Below are positions 9,369 through 18,500 of a stretch of 64,000 bases of DNA, piece by piece (position 1 is the first letter of the stretch; each line of letters opens with the position of its first letter). The stretch comes from JAHZMA01 sp965205905 (GTDB lineage: Bacteria; Pseudomonadota; Alphaproteobacteria; JABAAW01; JAHZMA01), in NCBI GenBank assembly GCA_965205905.1, contig CBDBHZ010000013.1, positions 124,001-188,000 on the forward strand. Reading direction: 5' to 3'. The notes under the pieces are model-generated. The model saw only the letters and a list, made by a program, of their open reading frames with translations. It had not been told where the DNA came from and searched no databases. The position numbers and the translations under genes were made by a program.

Positions 9369-12300
9369 ATGAATAAAAATAGTGTCAATTTTATCATTAA
9401 CGATACGCCTATTAATATCAGTACGGTTGATGCGGGCAGCCCTGATAGAATGCCTACCTTGCTTAATTTCTTGCGGAATCAGCAAAATCTAACGGGCAGT
9501 AAAGAAGGCTGTAACGAGGGGGATTGCGGGGCTTGCACGGTGATAATTGCCTCGCTAGAAGATGATATATTACGCTTTAAGGCGATGAATAGCTGTATCA
9601 TGTTTTTGGGTGCATTGCATGGTAAAGCGGTGCTAACGGTGGAATATCTGAAAAATGGCGACCAACTCCACCCGATTCAGCGCGAATTTGCCGACCAAAG
9701 CGCATCGCAATGCGGATTCTGCACGCCCGGTTTTGTGATGAGTGCCGCCGCCGCCCGATTTGACGATAAAACCGATAATCATGTGGATAATCATAGTAAC
9801 ATTATTGCGGGTAATTTATGCCGTTGCACGGGTTACGGTCCTATCTTGAAAGCCATGCAATCTGCTGATAATAAGCCTGAGCCCGAATGGATGCAAACCC
9901 GTTTTGCTGGTTTAAAGAAGCAGTTGCAAACATTACAACAAACAGATTCGGCTGAAACGCGGATTTTAAGCGGTGACAATAATATCATCACTTACGTCCC
10001 GAAAACTGCTGATGCGCTTGCCACGCTTTATTCGCAAAATCCTGATGCGGTGCTGATTGCAGGCAGTACCGATGTTGGCTTATGGGCGAATAAAAAATTG
10101 CAACAATGGGATGTAACAATTCATATCAACCAGATAGATGAATTGGCAAAGATTGAAAAAACCGATAATGGTTATAAATTTGGCGCGAATATATCGGTGC
10201 AGGATTTTATGCTTGCACCTGATTCGCGAGCACCCGATGCTGGAATCCTATCTGAATCGCTTTGCATCAACCCCGATACGGCAAGCGGCAACTTTATGTG
10301 GCAATATTGCCAATGGCTCGCCGATTGGTGATTTACCGCCTTTATTAATCGCGATGGGGGCAGTGGTGCATTTGCGCCATAAAGATAAAACCCGCATCAT
10401 CGCACTCCAAGATTTTTTCATTACCTATGGCAAGCAAGACCGCAAGCAAGGTGAGTTTATCAGCCATATCAGCGTGCCACAAATTCCTGCGGATTATCTA
10501 CGTGCCTATAAAATTTCCAAACGTTTTGAACAAGATATTTCTGCCATATCGGTGGGGATTAATATGAGTCTCAATCAGGGCATTATTGATAATCCTATCA
10601 TCTGCTATGGCGGTATGGCGGGCATTCCAAAACGGGCAACACTGGCGGAGACTTATCTTAATGGCAAGATATTAAGCCGTGAGGTAATGCAGGCGGCTGC
10701 AGAATATATCACGCAAGATTTTACCCCACTTTCTGATATGCGCGCCAGTGCCGCTTACCGCTTGCAAGTGGCGCGAGCATTACTCACCCGCTATGATGAT
10801 GACATTAACCAAAATTGGCAAAATCTCCATAGTTCTCTGGAATTCCTACCCGAAAATAAAGATAAATTTACCTTTCCTGACACTGATAAAAATTATGTCG
10901 GCAAGCCTACGATTCACGATAGTGCGGAAATGCATGTGAGCGGCACAGCCCATTATACCGATGATTTGCCCGTGTTGAATAACACATTACATATCGCATT
11001 GGTGAAAAGCCCGGTCGCGCATGGTGTGGTTAACACTATCAATGTGCCTGATGATATGCTGACCATCACTGCCGATGATATTAAAGGTAAAAACACCCTG
11101 AATCCCGTATGGGGTGATGACCCAATTTTCAGCGATAAATTGGTGGAATATGTGGGGCAACCGATATTAGGGGTGCTCGCCAAATCGCATGATAATGCGC
11201 GCCATCTGGCAAAACAGGTGCGCGTGAATTGCACCGAAAAGCCAGCGATTCTTACCATTGATGAGGCGATGATTCAAAAATCCTATCTTAGTAAGCCCGT
11301 GCAGTTAAAACGCGGTAATGCCGAAACTGCCTTTGCAACATGTGATGAGATATTGCAAGGCGAATTTGATATTGGCGGGCAGGAACATTTTTATCTGGAA
11401 GGGCAAATCGCCTATGCCATACCGCAAGATGACGAAATATTGGTCTATTCATCAACGCAACATCCAAGCGAGGTTCAGCATGTGGTGGCAGGTGCATTAG
11501 CAATCCCCTACAATAAAGTGCGGGTGGTGGTGCGCCGTATGGGTGGTGGCTTTGGCGGTAAAGAAAACCAAGCCAATCTGGCAGCGGTGGCGGCAAGTTT
11601 GGCGGCTGTAAAATATCAATGCCCTGTAAAACTGCGCTTTGACCGCGATGATGATATGATGATAACAGGCAAGAGGCATAATTTTAAGATACAATATAAG
11701 GTCGGGTTTCGCGATGATGGCTTGATAAAAGCAGTAAAAGTAACGCATCAGGTGCAATGCGGATTTTCCTACGATTCATCACTGCCAGTGGCTGACCGTG
11801 CCATTAGCCATGCCGATAATGCCTATTTTATCGAGAATTTTGATTTAACATCATATCGGCTGAAAACCAACACGGTTTCTAACACTGCTTTTCGTGGCTT
11901 TGGCGGCCCGCAAGGCATGATGGGTATAGAGACTATTATTGAGCATATCGCGCATCATTTGGGCAAAGATGCCACAACATTACGCCTGTTGAATCTGTAT
12001 GATGCCAAAGGTAAATTACAGAACCGTTCGACGACACCTTATAATATGACGGTGGAAGATAATATTTTGCATGATATGATTCCTGCTTTGTTAAAAAGTT
12101 CGGATTATCAACAACGATGCCAAGAAATAAAGGAGTTTAATAAAAATTCACCAACCATCAAGCGCGGTATTGCGCTGAATCCTGTTAAATTCGGCATCTC
12201 TTTCACGCTTTCATTCCTGAATCAGACGGGGGCATTGGTGAATATTTATCAAGATGGTTCGGTAAAAATCAATCATGGTGGCACTGAAATGGGGCAAGGG

Positions 12301-13179
12301 CTGATGATAAAATGTGCGCTAGTGGCAGCTGAAATTTTGCAAACGCCACTTGATAATATCCATATTTCTGCGACTGATACCGATAAAGTGCCAAACACAT
12401 CGGCAACGGCAGCCTCGTCGGGGTCTGATTTAAACGGCATGGCGATTAAAGCCGCATGTGATACATTGGTGGCACGCTTAAATGATTATATCAGCAAAAC
12501 TTACAATATTCGGGCGCAAGATATTATCTGGCATCAGGGTAAAATCACGGCTGGCAAGCAGACATTCACTTTTGCCGAATTGATAAAGCAAGCCTATATG
12601 GCGAAAATATCACTGAGTGCTACGGGGTATTATTCAACACCAAAAATCAAATGGGATAATAAAAAATTCAGCGGCAGACCTTATTATTATTTTTCCTATG
12701 GCGTTGCCATCAGCGAAGTGGCGATAGATATTTTAACGGGCGAGTTACGCAATCTGCGCTGTGATATTCTGCATGATGTCGGCAATTCGCTTAACCCTGC
12801 GATTGATTTGGGGCAGATTGAGGGTGCGTATATTCAGGGCATGGGGTGGCTAACTTCGGAACAGTTGGTATTTGATGATAAGGGCAATTTACGCACCCAC
12901 GCGCCTTCCACCTATAAAATTCCAACTTCGTTTGACCGTCCGCATCAAATGAATATCGCGCTTTATCCTGAAGGCAATCAAGAACAAACGATTTACCGTT
13001 CCAAAGCAGTCGGCGAGCCACCGTTAATGTTAGCATTTTCCAATTTTTTCGCGATTCAAAATGCGATAGCCTCCCTGAATGATGGACTTGCTGATGGCAA
13101 GATTTATCCTAATTTACAAGCACCCGCAACGCCCGAACATATCTTGAATGCCGTTAATCTGGTGCAAGCTAAAAGATAA
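9369..13179 (+). CDS. Xanthine dehydrogenase, fused XdhA-XdhB (one frame break)
   Basis: Molybdenum hydroxylase oxidising hypoxanthine/xanthine to urate, here as one polypeptide of about 1,270 residues. The order is 2Fe-2S domains (cysteines 48, 53, 56, 75, then 115, 118, 151, 153), FAD domain (ATLCGNIANGSPIGD), and the XdhB-type molybdenum domain (GGGFGGKE, TAFRGFGGPQG, KAVGEPPL). Most bacteria encode XdhA and XdhB separately; here the FAD domain runs straight into the molybdenum domain with no stop or new start. GGQEHFYLE, FRGFGG and VGEPP match the Glu, Arg and Glu that define purine-oxidising enzymes. The frame breaks once near 10200-10240; removing one base (a TTTT run is a candidate) joins QDF to LIREHPMLESYL and gives a whole number of codons. 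Start chosen at the ATG after AAGGTGG. Confidence 0.88.
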
Positions 13180-14100
13180 ATGATGCGCGAAAAAGATAAT
13201 GCCCTATCAGCTTTAGGCAAATTATCACCGCCTTTCGTGAAAATCACTTTGATAAAGGTGCAAGGCTCTACGCCACGTAATCTACACGCCATGATGATAG
13301 TTGATAATGGTGTAAAAATTTACGGCACCATAGGCGGTGGCGCATTAGAATTTACCGCTATCAAACGGGCGCAAAAAATCTTGCAACACAAAAATGAAAG
13401 CCATTACCGCACTATCGAGACAATGCCATTAGGTCCAAATTTAGGGCAATGTTGCGGTGGTTCGGTGAAAATTCTGTATGAGCTGATTGATGAACAAGCG
13501 CATGAATATTATCAACATCATATTGAGAGCGGCACGGAAAAAATTGCAATTCCTCTGGAATCTGGTGTGCCGTTAACCGCAACAGAATTCACCAACTATC
13601 TATTACATGGGCATTATATAATGACACTCTCTCACCCTAGCAAGCATCTCTATCTGTATGGGGCGGGGCATGTGGCGCGGGCATTGATTTATCATTTGCA
13701 AAAATTTGATGTGCAGATTCATTGGACGGATATTGATAAGACTCGCTTTCCTGATGAGATAGCTGATGATGTTGCCAATGAGATTGAATGTTTGTGCCAT
13801 TCTGATTTAAGCCTTATCGCCCAACACGCGCAACCTGATAGCTATCACCTTATTATGACGCATGACCATGCGTTTGATTTACAAATTATTGATAGGCTGC
13901 TTGCGCGTGATGATACTTATTTTTTAGGGCTGATAGGTTCAAAAACTAAAAAAGCGCGTTTTTGCAAAAGATTAGAAGAAATGGGGCATGATGAGGCAAA
14001 AATTGCCAAAATAATCTGCCCGATTGGTATTAAAGAAGTTGCAGAAAAATCACCCCATGCGATTGCGATTGCGATTATCGCGCAATTACTTAGTTTTTAA
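13180..14100 (+). CDS. xdhC: Xanthine dehydrogenase accessory protein XdhC
   Basis: XdhC (306 residues) binds molybdenum cofactor and loads its sulfurated form into xanthine dehydrogenase. The N-terminal XdhC/CoxI domain shows KVQGSTPRN, YGTIGGGALE and the conserved LGPNLGQCCGG segment with its paired cysteines. The C-terminal Rossmann-like domain begins near residue 150 (LYLYGAGHVARAL) and contains LIMTHDHAFD and FLGLIGSKTKKARF. The ATG directly follows the xdh stop, so the two form one operon, as is usual. The frame is intact. Confidence 0.93.
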   Translation: MMREKDNALSALGKLSPPFVKITLIKVQGSTPRNLHAMMIVDNGVKIYGTIGGGALEFTAIKRAQKILQHKNESHYRTIETMPLGPNLGQCCGGSVKILYELIDEQAHEYYQHHIESGTEKIAIPLESGVPLTATEFTNYLLHGHYIMTLSHPSKHLYLYGAGHVARALIYHLQKFDVQIHWTDIDKTRFPDEIADDVANEIECLCHSDLSLIAQHAQPDSYHLIMTHDHAFDLQIIDRLLARDDTYFLGLIGSKTKKARFCKRLEEMGHDEAKIAKIICPIGIKEVAEKSPHAIAIAIIAQLLSF

Positions 14101-14121
14101 CAAAAGAATTTCTTAATTTAT

Positions 14122-14180
14122 TTGAAAATGCTATCCAGATATGTTATAATTCCATAAATTTTAATAAGCACCACTTATTA
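14122..14180 (+). promoter_or_regulatory. Sigma-70 promoter with adjacent dyad operator
   Basis: TTGAAA (14122-14127), a 17-base spacer and a perfect TATAAT (14145-14150) form the best promoter I see in the window. About 12 bases after the -10 box lies a perfect 7-bp dyad, TAATAAG-caccA-CTTATTA (14162-14168 and 14174-14180), placed where a repressor would block initiation. The gene downstream, a purine nucleoside-type binding protein, is therefore probably controlled separately from xdh-xdhC. No regulator gene is obvious nearby. Confidence 0.6.
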
Positions 14181-14205
14181 CCCTCTCAATTTAAGGAATA
14201 TCTCA

Positions 14206-15291
14206 ATGAAAATGACAACAATAATGAAATTTTTCGGACTACTTATCACCATTTTTACTTTAGCGATTGGGCAAGCATCGGCACAGAGCGATGCACAAAT
14301 CAAAGCTGCTTTTGTTTATATTGGCCCTATCGGCGACCATGGCTGGACCTTTCAGCATCATCAGGGCGTAGAATATGTTAAAAAACAAATGGGCAAAAGG
14401 GTAAAAATTACCTATGTTGAAAATGTGCCTGAAAATAATGATAGCACAAGGGTGATTGAACGGCTTGCACGTGCAGGGCACGATATTATTTTTACCACCT
14501 CATTCGGCTATATGAATCCAACTATTAATATTGCAAAAAAATATCCGCATATAAAATTTGAACATGCCACTGGCTACAGACGTTTTGAAAATGTTTCCAC
14601 CTATTCTGCGCGTTTTTATGAAGGGCGCTATGTGATTGGGAAAATTGCAGGTAAAATGACCAAAACCAACACCATTGGCTATATCGCTTCCGTGCCGATT
14701 CCTGAAGTTATTCGCGGTATTAACGCCGCCTATTTGGGTGCAAAATCAGTTAATCCTAAAGTAAAAATCAAAGTAGTTTGGGTGAATAGTTGGTTTGACC
14801 CCGCGAATGAAATCAAGGCTGCCAAAGCATTAATCGCGCAAAATGTTGATATTTTAATGCAACATACCGATTCACCTGCGCCAATAACGGTAGCAGAAGA
14901 GGCAGGGATTCACGCATTTGGGCAAGCATCTGATATGTCACAATTTGGACCTAAATCACATTTAACGTCGATTGTGAATAATTGGGGTCCCTATTATGTG
15001 GCGCGTATTAATGCGGTGCGCGATGGTATTTGGCAATCGCAAGATACGTTTCATGGCATTCCTGAAAAGATGGTAACTTTCAGTAAATTTAGTCAGCTTA
15101 TGCCTGCCAACGTTCAGAAAATCGCAAACAAAACCATTGCTGATTTGCGTAAGGGTAGAATTCACCCCTTTACGGGACCTCTTAATAAGCAAGATGGTAG
15201 CAGATGGTTGAAGAAAGGCGAAGAAGCAACTTTAAGTCATATATTAGGCATGGATTTTTATGTTGAGGGCATTGATGAACCCATTCGGTGA
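14206..15291 (+). CDS. BMP-family ABC transporter substrate-binding protein
   Basis: Periplasmic binding protein of the BMP/PnrA-like family (361 residues), whose characterised members bind purine nucleosides. A signal peptide spans about residues 1-26 (hydrophobic run ending GQASA). Family features are AAFVYIGPIGDHGWTFQHHQG near the N-terminus, GYIASVPIPEVIRGINA mid-protein and VNSWFDPANEIKAAKAL. There is no lipobox cysteine, so it is soluble. It follows xdhC by 105 bases with its own promoter. Matching permease and ATPase genes are absent from the window, so its partners must be elsewhere. The link to xanthine dehydrogenase suggests purine uptake and catabolism; the exact ligand is not known. 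Confidence 0.88.
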   Translation: MKMTTIMKFFGLLITIFTLAIGQASAQSDAQIKAAFVYIGPIGDHGWTFQHHQGVEYVKKQMGKRVKITYVENVPENNDSTRVIERLARAGHDIIFTTSFGYMNPTINIAKKYPHIKFEHATGYRRFENVSTYSARFYEGRYVIGKIAGKMTKTNTIGYIASVPIPEVIRGINAAYLGAKSVNPKVKIKVVWVNSWFDPANEIKAAKALIAQNVDILMQHTDSPAPITVAEEAGIHAFGQASDMSQFGPKSHLTSIVNNWGPYYVARINAVRDGIWQSQDTFHGIPEKMVTFSKFSQLMPANVQKIANKTIADLRKGRIHPFTGPLNKQDGSRWLKKGEEATLSHILGMDFYVEGIDEPIR

Positions 15292-15382
15292 GTGCAGCCT
15301 CATCAAAAATGACGTGATTGCGAACCGCTGATTGCGGAGCGACACGCTCCTTCCTCATGTTGAAATACCCAAACCCACTCCA

Positions 15383-15450
15383 CCGCTAATATTAAGCACA
15401 GCGGTGGGGGGGCGGGGGCAGGCTCCCATATATAATGTATCGCAAAACGC
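15383..15450 (+). repeat. Degenerate copy A of the island palindromic repeat
   Basis: CCACCGCT and AGCGGTGG form an 8-bp stem with a 12-base loop, followed by a G-rich block and CTCCCATATATAATG. The tail TGTATCGCAAAACGC (15436-15450) recurs exactly, inverted, at 33137-33151, and the CCGCTAATATT start matches copy D near 30410. It lies between the BMP gene and the lipoprotein promoter and could also terminate the former, though no U-run follows the stem. Confidence 0.5.
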
Positions 15451-15475
15451 ACGCCCTGCACCATCCAAATATCGC

Positions 15476-15503
15476 TTGACTATTAATATATATCGTTTAA
15501 GAT
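15476..15503 (+). promoter_or_regulatory. Promoter of the giant lipoprotein gene
   Basis: TTGACT (15476-15481), a 16-base spacer and TAAGAT (15498-15503) place transcription start near 15510, about 25 bases before the ATG. A GAGGAG ribosome-binding site lies in between. The upstream in-frame ATG at 15502 overlaps the -10 box, which supports the start at 15535. Confidence 0.5.
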
Positions 15504-15534
15504 GAATCGCTGGTTTTTTGTTGAGGAGTTACTT

Positions 15535-18500
15535 ATGAACAAACACCTATCTATCATCATTTTGAGTTTATCTACCATTGCCTTAACGGCTTGTAGCACA
15601 CAGCGCGGTGCGTTTGAAGGTGAGGGTGAGGGCATTGACAATGGCGATGTTTTTATCGCCGATAGGATAGGCACGCTTGATACCGCCCCTATTCAAACAA
15701 CGGCTACTCCCCATGCTTCGCTAACCGAAGCATCAACGGCTGGTGAAGCTAGCAGTTTCACTTTGCAAGCATTAGCGGTGCAAGGCAACCAAAACACCAA
15801 CTATACAGGTAGTGGTAGCTTGGGCTGGTCGCAAGATGGTGAGACAAGCATCAGCGTTGCCACCATCACATCGCCTGCTGTGAAGCTTGATTTTGATGAT
15901 ACTGGTGCCATCTCGGCAGTAACCGCTTATTTTGCGGATAAAAGCTATGAAGTTTCGGATATAAACGCAGGCATTATTACCAATGGCGCACAAACTGATT
16001 CGCGAATTGCCACGCTTACTGTGGATAGAGAAGAGAGTTTTGGCTTTGCGTCTCACTATATGGCGCATATTAGCTGGAATCTTGAACGGACGGAAGGCGA
16101 TGCCAATGGCTTGCTTGGCAGTGGCAAAGATAATTCTTATAGCATCAATGGCAGTATGGTTGCGGGCATTGAAACCGCGAATGATAATCTCCCTGATGGT
16201 AGCAATGCACAATTTATCGGCAAAGGGCGCGGGTTTTATTCGCATGTCAGTGCTGATATTGCTAGCCATGCCACTATCTTTGATGTGAGCGCAGATATTG
16301 ATTTTGCCAACAACACAGCGCGTGTGACTAGCAGTAACACAAAGCAATGTAGCGACCTCACAAATTGCACGACTGGCATCGGCTCTCTTGATTTCAGCAC
16401 GCCAGAATTATTGATTGGCAATGGCAAAACGGGCTTTACAGGTAATGCGTCACTGATAGCGGATAAAAGTTTTACAGGCACGCTTGATGCACAATTTTAT
16501 GGTGCCAACGCACAGGAATTGGGCGGTATCTTTGCGATGCTTGATGAGACGGGTGGCTATTATTATGGCACATTCGGCGCGGAACGTGCTTTATTTAATG
16601 ATTTTACCTTTAATGATTCTGGCATAACGCAAAAAGTTGAAGCCACTATCCCCCGTGCGGCACCTGATATCCCCACTCACCCTAAAGCTTCTCTGATAGA
16701 GGCGATTGATGATACAACGGCAACAAAAAACCGCCTCTTCACCATGAAAGCACTGGCTGTTAGCGCAACCGATAGCAACCTCTCTGAACGTAAACCGACT
16801 CAAGATTGGGCGGATGGTGGGCATCTGCAACATATCAGCATTGCCAATATTGCCGATTCTGCCGCAACCCTTACCATCAATCAATCGGGTCAGCTTGCCA
16901 ATATCAAAATTTATCTGAATGATGATATTAGCTATACAGCTGATGCTTCCAGCCCTAGCAAGCAAACATTCACCGCTAACATTAATAGCGAAAATTTAGA
17001 CTATATCCCTGATAGTCAAACCATTACTCTCGCCAGAGATACTGCTAGTTTGGGCTTTGATGCCAATAATATGGTCTATATTGGTTGGAATATCATTGAT
17101 AAGGCACCTGAAACCGGGCTTGGTGTTACCACTGAACAACGGCATGGCATGATGATAGCGGGTATTGAGACTGGCACTATTATTGACGCGGGCAAGGTTG
17201 ATTTTACAGGCAAGGGCAAAGGTGTTTACGGCACGAAAAACAAAAACTTTGATACTGTGTTTACGGTAACAGCTAAAGTTGATTTTGATGAACGGAATAT
17301 GTTGCTGACCACCGAAACCGACGCCTGCACGGATTGCAACGATTTTAATGTATCAACACTTGATTTTGCTGATTTATCTTTAGGCTTTGCCAATGTTGGT
17401 GGCACCGCTTCAGTCAATAATATCAGTAAAAATGTAACGCTTGATACCACCTTAACTGGCACGCTTGATGCGCGTTTTTATGGTGCTGGCACGGAAGAAT
17501 TCGGCGGCACATTCGCATTGGCAGATACAACAACAGACAGTGAAAGATATTATTATGGCGCGTTTGGTGCAAGTCGCAAGGGGGTTGCGCCTGTTGTGAA
17601 AGGTAAAACAACCACCGTTAACACATTTGGCATAGTGGGTGCTGAAAATACTTTTGAGTCTAGCACCGCCACTTCGCTTACGGGTGTTCTTATTCTGCAA
17701 GGTCTGGCAGTTAGCCTAAGCGATGTTACCAATTATACGCGCTATAAAGATGATGCTTGGACTGATACGGCTGATTTGCAGATTGATAGGCAAATCACGG
17801 CAAATCGTTTGACTGATTCGGGCGTTGCGATTACATTTGGTGCGACTGATAGCGTTACAAAGATTTTTGCGGATAAAGATTACAATTCTACCAATACCGA
17901 CAACATCACGGTTGCTAAAAGCATTGGTAGCTTTAACTTTGATTATCTGGTGCTTGTTGATTGGGATAAAGATGAATCTTTTAATGAAAGTGAAACCTCG
18001 CTTATGCAAACTATCACCGATAGTGATGGCATGATGATAGCAGGCATTGAAACAGTGAGCATTATCGGCAATGGCAGAGTTGATTTTACGGGCAAGGGTG
18101 CGGGCGTTTATGGCACGAAAACGGGCAATGTTATCTCAAGCCAAAATGTAACATTTGGTGTAATGGCGGCTGTTGATTTTGATGAAACAATGGTAAATAT
18201 CAGCACGGATAATGATAATGATGCGCTTGATAGCATTCTTAATTTCAGCATTAGCAATATCAATTATGGCGGTAGTAATGTTATCAGCCAAGTTTTAACG
18301 CTTGATACCACCTTAACAGGCACGTTTGATGCAAGATTTTATGGTGGCAATACGCAAGAATTTGGCGGCACATTCGCACTAGCTGAAAATGAAACGCGTT
18401 ATTATTATGGTGCTTTTGGTGCAAGTCGCAATAATATTGTGCCTTTTGAACCAAGCGATACAACTGCCCTTAACGTTGCTGGCGCAGTGGTTGCTGAAAA

